Part shown: in pieces, positions 53,801-63,943 of the stretch | Position numbering within the stretch: the first letter of the stretch is position 1 | Layout of the letters: each line of letters starts with the position of its first letter | DNA from: Micractinium sp. NFX-FRZ | Lineage: Eukaryota > Chlorophyta > Trebouxiophyceae > Chlorellales > Chlorellaceae | Length of the DNA stretch: 64,000 nt | Assembly (NCBI GenBank): GCA_029339195.1 | Contig: JAPTJF010000044.1 | Span: 124,001-188,000 of the forward strand | Reading direction: 5' to 3' | Program-made: the position numbers and the translations under genes | Notes under the pieces: model-generated | What the model was told of the DNA's origin: nothing | The model's database searches: none | Seen by the model: only the letters and a program-made list of their open reading frames with translations

Positions 53801-56231
53801 GGCCTCACACTGGACGGCGCACCGGCGGAGCACAGCCTAGCAGTGCAGCCTCGAGCGGCGGCTCACCCTCGAAATATGCGTTGACGAAGCCCTGGTCACC
53901 GCCCGTGTACGAGGGGGTGGTGGCCGCCGCGGCCAGCATGTCCTCCAGGAGGGCGGCCGAGGGGGTGAGGGCCAGCACGCCTGCAAATTGACGCAATGTA
54001 CAAAAGTGCAGGGTGGGAGATGCGGGGAGAGGACAGGGGACTGCACCTATGCGTCTTAACAGGGGGCACGAGGGGGTAAGCACCAGAACGCCTGCACATG
54101 ACGCAAGCACTGTTGCAAGGGGCAGGGGGCGGGAGTGGAACTGCGCACCGCAGCTGCACGCCCTCGCCAAGAGGGAACAGGGGGAAACCGCCCGCGCACG
54201 CACCCGCACCTGCAGCTGAGTGGCTTGACATGTTCCCCACCGCCTCACCCGTGTTGATGCGCTCCGAGTGGCGCATCACCCCGCACAGCCCGTCGCACAG
54301 GAAGAGGTCGTCCAGGGGGCGGGCAGCCACGGTGTCGGCATCCAAGTACACAACTGCGGGGGGGAGGCGAAAGCAGGCGTCGCTGTCAAACAATGCAACC
54401 CGTCTCGTGCGGTGCTGTGGCCACAGCGTCCCTTCTGCATAGGGGTGAGGCGGGTGCTGGCCAGGCTGGCAGCACAACGGGGGGCACTCCGACACATGGC
54501 TACAGGCAGAGAAGCGCGTGCAAGTACGTGCCGGGGAGCACACATGCACACCCACTCCATCCCACTCCAAGCAAGGCGGCCGCGCAACCGGCAGGCTCGG
54601 CAGAGCAATGCGCCTTGCTCACCGCGTTCATACTGGGTCAGGTTCCACAGCAGGAGCTTGGTGTACACCCCTCTGAAGCGGGGCGGGAACTTCTGCGGGC
54701 AGCAGCAGCGGCAAGAGGAAGCAGAGAGTGGGAGCAGGAGTGAGGGGCAGGGCAGGGAGTGGCGGCCCCGTGCCAGGGGGTGGCAAGATGGAAAGGGCTG
54801 CTGCGCCGCGCTGCGCTGCGCTGCGCTGTACCATGCTGTGCCTCCCTGCTCCTGCATTGCCGCTCGTGTGCAGCGCCCGCGAGCCATCCGTCGCCCACCA
54901 CCCTCTCTGTTTCCTCCTGACACCCGCGCACCACACATACCCCAGCCCTGGGGCCGTACCCCCTTTCTCCTGGCCTCACGCCACCGCCTACAATTGGCTC
55001 TTCCTCCACCTGCCCACCCCTCCCCTCACGCCAGACACCCGATCCCTTTCAACCAGCAAACGGAATGCGCCTAGGAGTGGCGCTTCCTCCACCTGCCCAC
55101 CCCTCCGACACCCAGTCCCTATTCCACCAGCCAGCCAACCCAGAGGCGCCTACACACCTGCGAGGTGCTCTGTGTCCACCTGCCCGGGTTGTCAACCATG
55201 TCCACTCGGTGCACCTTCCAGCCGTCTGCAGAGCAGGAAGGGGGGTGCGCCAATCCAGCGAGTGGGGCAAGGTTGAGAGCGCAGCGTGAAATCGGGCTGC
55301 CTGGCGGAGCAGGGTAAGGGAGGCAGGGGCAGGCCACATGCTCAGCGTCCAGAGCAGCAGGTAGGGGCTTGGCCTGTGCCGCCAAGGCCCCCTCCGTAGG
55401 GTGGGGTGGTGGGTGGGGAGTCTGCCCCACCCGAGCCGACAGCTGTGCACCTACACAGCACTCGTGCACGCTGCACTCACTCGGAACCTGGAGGCAGCTT
55501 GCCTAAGCTCGCCAATCATTCGATCTATGTACTGCTCAAGCCCACCTGCCTTGCTCATGCCCACCCTTCAAAGGGTCAAAGAACTGGCCATGGACTGTTC
55601 ACAACAACTGAGATATAATAATGCGTGTGAGTGAAGCAAGCCCACCTGAGGCCAGGGTGGCCGCCGCCCGCTCGCTCACGTCCCGTGTCACCAAAGCCAC
55701 CAAGTCCCTGCGGGCGGCCGCCACAGAGGGATGGGCATCAACACAACACAGCAGCACTTGAGCTGCCATAGCAGGTATTCACAGCAGGTACCGTAGCAGG
55801 TGCAGCGGGCAAGGTTGTAGGGCTCACAACGGGGGCACTTGCAGGGGCGGTTGTTGCTGTGCTGTTGTGACCAGGCGCCTGGCGCCGCTGCAATGAAGCT
55901 TTGCTGCTGTGCCGGTCCTCCCCCCCCCGCACCTGTCGGTCCCCGTCTCGCGTAACGACTGTCCCAGCACCCGCATGCCCAAAAGGAAGGAGTCTCCATA
56001 AAGCAGCGATGCATACGCCTGCTTGGGCGGCTGGCGTGCAGCTGGCCGACCGGTGGGTGCAGGCACCGCTGCACCGTCACCCCGGGCGCCACCAGCTGCT
56101 GGCAAGACGGCACCGCCGGTCTCCGCCCCTTGAGCCGCAGCGTGCTGCTTCGTCAGCAACAGCAGCAGCAGGCAGGCCGTCAGCGAGCTCCAGTGGGCGC
56201 CCAGTCGGGGGGGAGCCTGGCGGACTCCCAT
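50847..56231 (-). CDS. IPUT1: GT8 glycosyltransferase, IPUT1/PGSIP6 type, 639 aa
   Basis: Plant IPUT1 transfers glucuronic acid from UDP-GlcA to inositol phosphorylceramide in the Golgi, the first sugar of GIPC sphingolipids. Twelve exons join in phase: 56231-55933, 55707-55646, 55225-55158, 54692-54623, 54353-54249, 53980-53867, 53649-53561, 53096-53008, 52746-52662, 52390-51866, 51524-51292, 51027-50847. A signal peptide or anchor spans residues 12-35 (SSLTACLLLLLLTKQ). GT8 landmarks: AYASLLYGDSFLLGMRVLG, DxD at 171-173 (VVYLDADT), RINTGV, YTGGDQGF (226-233), LPTLYNADLGLF, HYTLAEFKPWDWW (302-314). The C-terminal half has several hydrophobic helices (IPRQ-VEPTLGWVLAYEWT) as in IPUT1 (537 aa) but carries a long Arg/Ala/Ser-rich insertion in exon 52390-51866. 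Substrate assignment is by family resemblance; glycogenin-like and galactinol synthases lack the C-terminal membrane part. Confidence 0.88.
51525..51865 (-). other. GC-AG intron in the GT8 gene
   Basis: On the minus strand the exon ends CGCCAG at 51866 and the intron starts GCAAGCC, matching the strong GC donors of the dynein gene. The acceptor CCTCAG precedes 51524. This join gives IPRQ-VEPTLGWVLAYEWT, the conserved order in the family. No phase-0 GT donor gives a comparable join. Confidence 0.82.
51538..51725. repeat. Minisatellite in the GT8 gene GC-AG intron
   Basis: Imperfect units of GGCAGGGCAGGCAAAGCAGC plus GGGGG-type sequence, about 33-40 bp each, roughly five copies. Confidence 0.85.
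54066..54110 (-). repeat. Degenerate copy of a GT8-gene exon start
   Basis: CACGAGGGGGTAAGCACCAG plus AACGCCTGCACATGACGCAA parallels the start of the exon at 53980 and its acceptor (GAGGGGGTGAGGGCCAGCAC ... CCTGCAAATTGACGCAA). It lies about 100 bp upstream in the transcript. Confidence 0.7.
55000..55150. repeat. Tandem duplication in a GT8-gene intron
   Basis: CTTCCTCCACCTGCCCACCC plus CTCC and following ACACCC/CCAGC and GGCGCCTA-type sequence occurs at about 55003 and 55082. The unit is about 80 bp and the second copy abuts exon 55225-55158. Confidence 0.75.
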
Positions 56232-56762
56232 ACTGCTGCACCAAGGCTGCTTGCGCAGGCGGCCACAGAATGCGGCAGCGAAGTGTTGGAATGAGGCGTG
56301 GTGGGCTGGAGATGAGGTGCAATGCGCGTGACAGGGGTCGCGTCGAGCTTAGCTCACTCTCTTGAGGTAGGTCCGGTTAGGCTTACCCAATGTTCGGATG
56401 AAAGTGGCACGGCGTGCGCACTGTGAATTGGTTTCCATAACGCCAAACGAGGCCGGCTAACTCAAGAAGCCAGGGTGCCAGGTTGTCAAGTCGCCAGCAG
56501 GCACGACATGCTGCAAAGCCTTGAAGGTGCATTGGTCGTCGATAGCGAATCTCGATTGTATAAGGCGCAAGGGCCTTACCCTCCCGCCCGGCTGCCACAC
56601 CCCCTTTGTTGATTGCGCCGTCGTTGCGCCGGCTTTCGCATCAGGGCAATTCTTCTGCCGATCAGTGCGGATCGCGATTAGTGCCCTGACAGCCCGTCCT
56701 GCTCGGCTCATGGGAAGCCTGCTCAGGAACCGAGGCTAGCGCGCTGGCTGCTGCCTGGCTGA
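56232..56762. promoter_or_regulatory. Shared promoter region GT8 gene / TTC14-like gene
   Basis: 531 bp between divergent start codons. Markedly lower GC than the coding parts; no recognisable gene. Confidence 0.55.
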
Positions 56763-59246
56763 ATGGAGGCCGTGAACACCCGAGTCGCCAGGCTGCCCGA
56801 GGAGCGGCGGCGGCAGCTGCTGCGACGCGCGGTGAGCTTGCTGCTGCCGCCCGCCGCTGCTGCTGCCTGCCGCCACTGCCGCCTGCCGCTGACCGTCCGC
56901 CTTGTCGCCGCCTGCTGCCGCTGCTGCCCGGCCTCGTTGCTGACCCCTCTGCACACCTGCATCCATGGCCACGCAGGGCATCTTGCTTGACGGTGCTGGC
57001 AGCACAGAAGCGGGGGCCGCGCAGGATGACTGCTCGCAGCGCGACCGCCGCGGCTGGGGCTTCCCCACCAACCTGCCTCCCAAGCAGCGCCTTGTGGAGT
57101 ACCTGCAACAGCAGGAGCAGGCAGCGGTGGAGCAGCAGCAGGCTGACGCTGCTTCGGCTGCACCACAGCAGCAGCAGCAGCAGCAGCAGCGTGGGTGCTG
57201 GCCGGCGGCTCCACAGCGGCAGCAGGAGGCGCAGCCGGCGGCATCGCTGCCCCGGCAACAGGACGGCCTGCAGGCGGCCGCCCAGCAGCAGCAGCAGCAC
57301 CAGCAGCACCAGCACCAGCAGCAGCGGCCCATACTGTTGGAGCTGCTGCAGCAGAGCCGCACTTTTCAGTCGCCCGACTGCGCAGGAGCGTGAGGCCCCG
57401 CGCGTGTGTGCGTGCATGATGACACCTTGTGCCGCTGCCTCGCCGGTACATGGTTGGTGCAGCAGGTGCCGCTTCACCGCTGCCGGCAGCTGCCAGCGCT
57501 GCCAGGCCTGCCTCTCCTGCCCGACGCTTCCCTCGCCCCGCCCCCCCCCGCCCTCCCTCCCGCCCCACCGCCCTCCGCCACCCGCCGCACCTGCCCCCGC
57601 CCCGCCGTGCTGCAGAGGCCATGGCGGAGTCCCTGGGTGCAGCAGACCTGCACCGCTCGTTGAGGGGCAGCCTGCTGCATGTGGCACCGCCAGAGGCGGA
57701 GGTGCACCGCACGAGGGGCCTGCTGCGCGCTGCGCTGCGCACGGCGTGGTCCAACGAGGCCCTCAGGTGCGGGAAGCGGGAGGGGTGGGGGCTTGGGAGA
57801 GGTGGTGGCGAAAATGTCGGGGCTTGCCTCTGCTTCGGAGCTGCTCGCGTGCCCAGGCCAGCCTGAGGCGCCCCTACCCCTTGCCACCGTCACGTTTGCC
57901 CTTCCTTCTAACGGCCTCCCACACCTTGCCACATACATCCACCCTGCAGGCGGGGCGTATCCCTGGCAAAGGCTGGGGACCTCAAGGGCGCTCTGCCCTG
58001 CTATGACCAGGCGCTGCAGCTGGATGAGGGCAATGCCGATGCCCTGGTGGCGCGCGGGGCGGCACACGCCAACCAGCGGCAGTGGCAGCGCGCCTCGGGT
58101 GCGTGGCTGCCTGCCTCCCCCTGCCCCCGTGGGTGACACGCCCCGCCCCGCCCTGCCCACGCCTGCTTGTTCGTGCACGCCAGGGGTGGTGATGTGCGCT
58201 GCTACCCTCTCCTGCTGCGGCTGCTGCTGCTGCTGCTGCTGCTGGCCCCGTGCCAGCACACAGCTGGCCGCGGTGCTGTCCCTGGCACCGCCGCAGGCAG
58301 CCGGAGGCAAGGCGACGCTTCACCTGCTCTCTTCCTCTGCCCGCAGTCCCCTGCCCAGACACCGCTGCTTCTATTGCTCACTTTTCCTTTGCACCTACTG
58401 TACCCCCACCCCCTGCTCCCACACACAGACGATCTTGAAGCAGCGCTGCAGCTGCAGCCGGAGCACAGCAATGCGAGGCAGTACCTGGAGGCAGTACAGT
58501 CCAAGGCGACAGCTGGCGGCGTGCGCCTGCTGCCGCTTGAGGCCAGCGGCAGGGAGGTAGCTGCCGACGGCGGCGACGGGAGGCCCACGGTGGCACAGCC
58601 GGCGCCAGCTCACCGCAGCAGAGATGCAGAGGAGGAACTGCTGCAGGAGCGGGAGCGGCAGCGGCAGCGGCAGCGGGAGCAGAGGGATGCAGCAGATGAG
58701 CCGCCTGCGCTGTGCGGCCCGGACCACAGGCAGCAGCAGCGGCACGAGCGTCGGGCATCTGGCGGCAAGAGAAGCGACAGGAAGCGGCGGAGATCTAGCA
58801 GCAGCAGGAGCAGGAGCAGGAGCAGGGGGCGCCACTCGAGAGGAAGCCGCAGCCGCAGCCGCAGCTGCAGCCGAGGCAAGGGAGGCCGACGGCGGCGGGG
58901 CGGCAGCCGCAGCCGCAGCAGCAGCGGTAGGAGCAGCAGCAGCAGCGGCAGTGGCAGCAGCAGCAGCAGCAGTAGTGACAGCGACGCGGAAGCCACGGCT
59001 GCACGGCTGGCAGCGGCGCAGCAGCAGCTGCAGCAGCAGGAGGCCGGGGGGGATGGGGGCGATGTCGGCCCAGAGGCGGAGGGGATGGATGTTGCCACGG
59101 CACTCCGCTTGGTGGCCAGCCATTACAAGAGCCGGAGGAGTGAGCGGGAGAAGAAGGAGCGGGCAAAGGAGAGGCGGAAGAGGAAGAAGGGCGGCAGCAA
59201 GCACGGCAAGCAGCGGCACAAGAAGAGGAAGAAGCAGAGGCACTGA
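56763..59246 (+). CDS. TTC14-like TPR protein with RS-rich tail, ~530 aa
   Basis: Supported exons: 56763-56831, 56977-57389, one ending at 57766 (start unresolved, near 57616 or upstream), 57950-58098 and 58429-59246. The TPR region reads RGVSLAKAGDLKGALPCYDQ, ADALVARGAAHANQRQWQRA and LEAALQLQPEHSNARQYLEA, close in wording to the TPR block of animal TTC14 (recalled); the S1 domain of animal TTC14 is not visible. The tail has Arg/Ser dipeptides (RSRSRSRGRHSRGSRSRSRS), long serine runs, then a Lys/Arg-rich end, as in splicing-associated proteins; a nuclear RNA-related role is inferred. The second exon has polyglutamine at about 57166-57190 and again at 57286. An ATG at 56965 in frame with exon 2 is an alternative start. 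The simple donor at 57389 (phase 2) does not match the acceptor at 57616 (needs phase 1), so one junction is wrong here. Confidence 0.7.
57166..57190 (+). repeat. CAG repeat coding polyglutamine in the TTC14-like gene
   Basis: Eight consecutive CAG codons inside the open frame, followed by further CAG/CAC runs at 57284-57330. Confidence 0.9.
58211..58242. repeat. CTG trinucleotide repeat in TTC14-like intron
   Basis: About nine CTG units with one CGG interruption, within the intron before exon 58429. Confidence 0.85.
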
Positions 59247-60042
59247 GCCGCGCCTGCCATGCACCTCCCACCGGCACTCCTGCCCACTCCTGCTGCGTAC
59301 TGCCCGCTCCTTCTTCGTCCATTCTTGCCAGCCCCTCCTGCTTTCTTCCCCCTGCTCTCTGTGATGCTCGCTCAGCCCCTGCGCGCAACGCATGCTCATT
59401 CCCTTGCTCATCCCATTCGCTTGACTCTCGCTCCGCAGGTGTAGGTCACACAGCGCAAGGCATGGGTGATGAGTTGACAGGGGGAATGCAGAAGCCTGGC
59501 TGGGGGTGCGGGCGCGACTGATCTGAAGCAGGCCGGCCTCGAGGGAATGCCCAGCGCGGCGGCCGCGGCGTTGGAGAAGGGGTGCAGGGGTGCACGCACA
59601 TGAGAGGGAGCAACAGATGCAGTCGGTTTGTGAGGTGGGTTGGCTCGCTAATGCAGACAAAAACAAAAGCAGAGGGACAGGGGCGTGGATGTAGGGACAA
59701 GAACAGGCTACTGGGTTGGCTGTCAATCTGAAGCTCTGTGTATTGGGAGATGGGAGATGATGACCCAGGGTAACGTAGGGGCAGCACGCACGGAGGCAGG
59801 ACGGGACGGAGCGCGGGGGCGGCAACGGAGCTTTCTCCGGCAGCCTCACTCACACATGCGGGCTCATGCTAGCCCCTGGCCTGCCTGCCTGCCCACAGAC
59901 GGTGTCTGACAGGGCAAACACCCTCTGCACGTTTGACCGGCAGCACAGAGCACCCAGCGGCTGCCGCCCTTTGCCCTTCTTGACGGCCAGCATTTGATTG
60001 GTCTCCAGGCTGCGTCGAGGCCGTCTCTCAAAACCGGCAAGC
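59247..60042. other. Tail-to-tail spacer
   Basis: 3' regions of the TTC14-like gene and of the minus-strand membrane-protein gene. A long minus-strand open frame reaching into 58395-59849 is the shadow of the RS-rich exon. I see no gene. Confidence 0.5.
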
Positions 60043-62242
60043 TCAAGCCAGCCCCACCGCGTGCTTGATCTGCAGCACTGCATCCAGCAGCTGCCGCCCG
60101 CTGTCCATGCTGCCGTTGCTCCTGCCGCCCGCTGGCGAGCGCAGCTCCACGCCCGTCTCTTGGGACAGACGGCTCACCGCTGCTGCCACGTCTGCGGGGC
60201 GGGGGAGAGTGGTGTAGGGAAGGTGGGACAGGGGAGAGGGTGAAGGCCCGGGCGGCGCCGGGGGCCGCACGCCAGCTGACACGCCGGCTGACACACTGCG
60301 CACACTTCTTGATGGCACACACTTGCGGCAGCCTCTGCCAACGGCCCCATGCAGCCTGCCTCCCTGCGCACCATGCCTGCCCCCAAGACACAGCCCCACG
60401 CCTTTTAGGACTGGATCTCAGACTGGCACCAAATTGCCCCCACCATGGGCCCGTCTCCCACCCACTTAGACGGCCACAACCCCGCACCTTCGTAGGACTG
60501 CAGCGCTGACGTGGGCAGCCCATCTCCAATCACGTTGTGCCACAGCTGCTGCACCTCCCCCTGCAGCACCGACAGCAGCGCGGCAGCCTGCGGCGGCAGC
60601 GGCGCCGGCTCTTGCTGGGCCCGCTGCTGCTGCTGCGAGGTGGCAGCCGCGGGAGCAGGCACGGGGGGGTCCGGTGAGTTGCTGGGCGGGGCCCACCCCG
60701 CATAGCTGGCCTGCACCTTGGCTGCTGTGATGCGCCGCTGCGCTGCCTCCCAGAGCTGCCGCCGCCGGCGGAGCACAGCTGCCTCTGACGCACGCAGCAG
60801 GACCAGCAGCGCCCCCAGCAGCAGGGCCGCCGCCACCGGCTGCTGCGCGCCCGCAGGCAGCGGCAGCGCGCCGCGCGCCAGCCGCGCCGCAGCGGAGCCG
60901 GCAGCTGGGTGCAGGCTTGCCACGCTGTCTGCCGCGTGCGGAGACAGGCTGAGGCGCCCATCCACAGCAAAGGCCAGCCAGAGGGCCAAAGGGATTGTGA
61001 GGGCCGCCGTTTTGTACAGCACCCACGCGCCGGCGTACAGCAGCCAGCCCGCGGCGGCCAGCAGCGCAGGTGGCGCCAACGCAGCGGGCAGCTGTGGGAT
61101 GACGACGGCATGGAACAGCGTGCACAGCAGGTTGGGCGTGCCGTCACGGTTGCAGCACCTCAGGCTGCGCTGGCTGGCGGACAGCTGCGGGGCAGGAGCA
61201 AGGGGCGTGCGGTGGTGCCGGGTTGGACGGTGAGCGGCACGGGTTGGGGGGAGCGGGGGAGCGGGTGGCTGGTGCTCCATTGGCAGAGGCCTGGCAGGCC
61301 TGCCATGCACAGCGCAACAAAGCTTTCTGCACCCGGAAGCCCGGCGCTCTGTGGCACCTGTGGCCACCAAGGGCCCCCAAACAACATGTGCACAAGTATC
61401 AACACCGTGCAAGCACGCAGTACAAAACTGCCAAGTACAACTAGCGGCAGTACCTTGTAGTACTCGTTCAGCGCTTTGTGCAGCCCCAGCTGGCCCATCT
61501 CATCCCACGTCACCTCGCCGCCGCCACCCTGCGTCCCGCTGGGCACTGCAGGCGGGCAGGCAAAAGAACAGATGCATCAGAACGAGCAGGCGCAGCACGC
61601 GCGGGGCGGCGCTGATCAAGGGGAATGCAGAGCAGGGCGCGAAAGCATGGGGCGCTGACGCGGGAACACATGCAGCACAATGCAGGGGACAGGCAGGCAG
61701 GCGGCGCCCGGCACGTGCTGCTTGCTGTCCAGGCAGCAGTACAAACGCGAGCAGGCAAGGCTCGTGCCGCGCAGCCCGGCAATTGACTGACCTCGGTTAA
61801 AGCTTATGCCGCCTGGCACGGCGCTCGTTGCGATCTGAGAGCCCAAAGCCTCCTCCATTCTGCTGCTCCGCTTGCTGCCACTGCTGCTTGCACGGGCGCT
61901 TGCACGGGCGCTGGCGTGCGCGTTTGAGCGGGCGGGGGAAGGTGTTGACGGCGGTGGAGCGGCAGGGCCTTGCGGCTGCGGCTGTTGCGTGCTGATCGCC
62001 GCTGGCGTCGGACTACTGGGGTCGGCAGCGCCCGCTGAGCCAAGGGGGAGGAACGAACCGACTGCCGCTGCAGGGGGCGCGTGGAGGTGGAGCGCCTCGT
62101 GGACTGCTTCCGCGCTGTACCGGCGATCTGGATCAGCAAGAAACTTGAGGGGGCAGGGGGGCACCAGGTGGCAGGGAGACTCGGCCCAGCTCCAGAGCAC
62201 GATTTTGGATGAAAAACTGTCGCTGTAAGGCAGCTCACACAT
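60043..62242 (-). CDS. Unrecognised multi-pass membrane protein, 462 aa
   Basis: Four exons on the minus strand, 62242-61792, 61545-61454, 61184-60488 and 60191-60043, join in phase to 1,389 nt ending in TGA. The ATG at 62242 (MCELPYSDSFSSK) is the only upstream in-frame ATG; one at 61868 (MEEALGSQ) would give a shorter protein. Residues 30-150 contain FLADPDRRYSAEAVHEALHL and then Ser/Ala/Pro-rich sequence. Exon 2 reads VTWDEMGQLGLHKALNEYYK. Exon 3 has a long hydrophobic stretch at about residues 200-250 (LAPPALLAAAGWLLYAGAWV, ALTIPLALWLAFAV) and a second near 290-312 (VAAALLLGALLVLLRASEA), then a basic helix and a Gln/Pro linker. The end DSGRQLLDAVLQIKHAVGLA looks helical. No family recognised. 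It is head to head with the BPG2-like gene. Confidence 0.65.
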
Positions 62243-62446
62243 GCAGCATGAGACGCTGGTAGCCGGGGCAATGCGGCGTGGGCCTCGGGAAGCGTATGTT
62301 TGTTTCAAGACGAGCTCAGCAGGCGGGCCAGCACAACATGTGGCACTGCATGTTGTCCCGCCACTTGCAAACGAGGTCCCCGACAATTGGATCGCAATTC
62401 AATATAAGAGACTAGACAGGCAGGCAGCCCGATATCGAGAGCAGCT
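62243..62446. promoter_or_regulatory. Shared promoter region, membrane protein / BPG2-like gene
   Basis: 204 bp between divergent start codons. ATTCAATATAAGAG at 62397-62410 resembles a TATA element about 45 bp before the plus-strand ATG; whether it serves the plus strand is inference. Confidence 0.5.
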
Positions 62447-63555
62447 ATGCTCTCCAACTTGGGGCCCGCTGCGGCCCTCAGGCCGGCCCTGCAAGGCGCA
62501 CACAGTACCAATGCTCGGTAAGCAGGCGTGTGAACTGTGAGGGCGACACTGGGCGGCCATGCGTGTTTGGGTCGCTCGGAGGGGCCAGGCAAGAGCCGCC
62601 GAGGCCTTCCATCCCCTCTGCAGGCATTGCCGGCACGGGTTGCGTGGCTCGCTTGTTCAGCAGCACCCGCAGCAGCAGCCCTGGCGCCGGCGGGTGCGTG
62701 CCGCCGCCGCCGGCGCCGCCGACGAGGGTGCCACTGCTGATGAACAGCAGCAGCTTGAGGAGCAGCAGCCCCCCAAGCTGGAAAAGGAGCAAGAGCAGCG
62801 GCTGCGCCTGCAGTACGAGCGGGGAAACTGCTACGGCTGCGGGGTGCGCCTACAGTTGCAGGACCCTGAGGTGGGTGATAAGTGCAGGGGTGTAGGGTGT
62901 GGGTAGCGGTGGCACGCACGGGGTATGTGACAGCACATCATGGAGCGCTGGTTTTGCGGCAGGTTTTGGAATGGGTGCTGGGTGTGTGGGTGGCGCCGCA
63001 ACGGGGTAGGTTGTGGCAGCGTGGATGGGGACCATCCTCCCGGGGAGCGGGGCACGCGGCAGCTGTCCTCAGTCTCCACGCCAAGCAGTCACCGTGCCGG
63101 ATGGCCCCCATCCAATCTCACGCGCTTGGGTGTTGCAGTGTGTGGGAGGGGTGCTTGCGAAGGCTGAGCTCTGCTGAGACCGGCCGGCAGTGCCACCACC
63201 AGCACAAGCTGCCGTGACCGTTGCCTGCTGTGCCGACGGCCGCCGCTGCTCTCTCTCCCCCCCATGCTCGCTGCCGAACCTGCCTCCTTGCCGCGCCATA
63301 TGCCGCCTTTGTACGGGCCCACAACACTTGCGCGTCCCTGCCGCTACGCCATCATCGTCTACCCCCCATCCGGCTCTCCCCACTGCTATGCACCACAGGT
63401 CGCCGGTTTTGTTGAGCAGGACAAGTACGAGGTGAAGCGGCGGCACCGCCAGCTGGGCCAGCTGCTGTGCCACCGCTGCCAGGAGCTGAGCAACGGCGCC
63501 ATGATCCCAGCCGTCTCAGACTTTGCACAGAGGGAGCTGGGGCAGGGGCAGGCCG

Positions 63556-63588
<33 letters not shown>

Positions 63589-63757
63589 CGGGGCAGCAGC
63601 CGACGGCGGCGGTGGCCGCAGCTGTGGCGGCACAGCACGCGGAGCCGGCCTGGGCGCAGCAGGGGCACGGGGTGGCGCCCCAGCAGGCGCAGCAGAGGCA
63701 CACCGGGTTCACCGACAAAGTGCTGCTCACGCCGGAGGAGCTGCGGGAGAAGCTAAA
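62447..63757 (+). CDS. BPG2: BPG2-like YqeH/NOA1-family chloroplast GTPase, N-terminal part (3' partial)
   Basis: Circularly permuted GTPases of this family assist chloroplast ribosome (rRNA) maturation. Three exons, 62447-62517, 62624-62870 and 63399-63757, join in phase; the next exon lies beyond the window, so the G domain is not seen. Residues 1-50 are basic and fit a transit peptide. The zinc-finger module has Cys93/Cys96 (CYGCGVRLQLQDPE) and Cys130/Cys133 (LLCHRCQELSNGAMIP), with VAGFVEQDKYEVKRRHRQLG between. LTPEELREKLK at the end matches the entry to the GTP-binding domain in Arabidopsis BPG2 (recalled, At3g57180). A glutamine/alanine-rich insertion (CAG repeat near 63560-63587) separates the finger from that segment. 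NOA1/RIF1 and YqeH-like paralogues share the finger, but the wording is nearest BPG2. Confidence 0.85.
63560..63587 (+). repeat. CAG repeat coding polyglutamine in the BPG2-like gene
   Basis: About nine CAG codons in the exon between the zinc finger and the start of the GTPase domain. Confidence 0.9.
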
Positions 63758-63825
63758 GTGAGTGCTGCTTTTTCGCCTCCTGTTCTCCTGCATGTGATTT
63801 TGTGCTGAGCTGCAGTGCAATCCCC

Positions 63826-63876
63826 ACCAAAGTGCTGCCCCATGCCTGAGGAGCTCCTGTCGAAGCTTGAGTGAGG
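63826..63876 (+). repeat. Copy of BPG2-like exon 3 end with donor
   Basis: ACCAAAGTGCTGCCCCATGC plus CTGAGGAGCTCCTGTCGAAGCTTGAGTGAGG parallels the exon 3 end ACAAAGTGCTGCTCACGCCG ... CTAAAGTGAGTG at 63714-63763. It is about 113 bp downstream and retains the GTGAG donor. Confidence 0.85.
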
Positions 63877-63890
63877 TGCCCCTCCCAGCA

Positions 63891-63943
63891 TGTGTGAAGT
63901 GCCACGTGTGAAGTGCCGTGTGTGAAGTGCCGCGTGTGAAGTG
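63891..63943. repeat. 15-bp tandem repeat at the window end
   Basis: About three and a half units of GTGTGAAGTGCCACG, within the last intron of the BPG2-like gene. Confidence 0.88.

Noticed and set aside
58395..59849. 484-codon open frame on the minus strand opposite the RS-rich exon
   Set aside because: It is the complement of Arg/Ser and Ser codon runs (giving Leu/Ala/Pro runs); the plus strand has the spliced TPR and RS domain.
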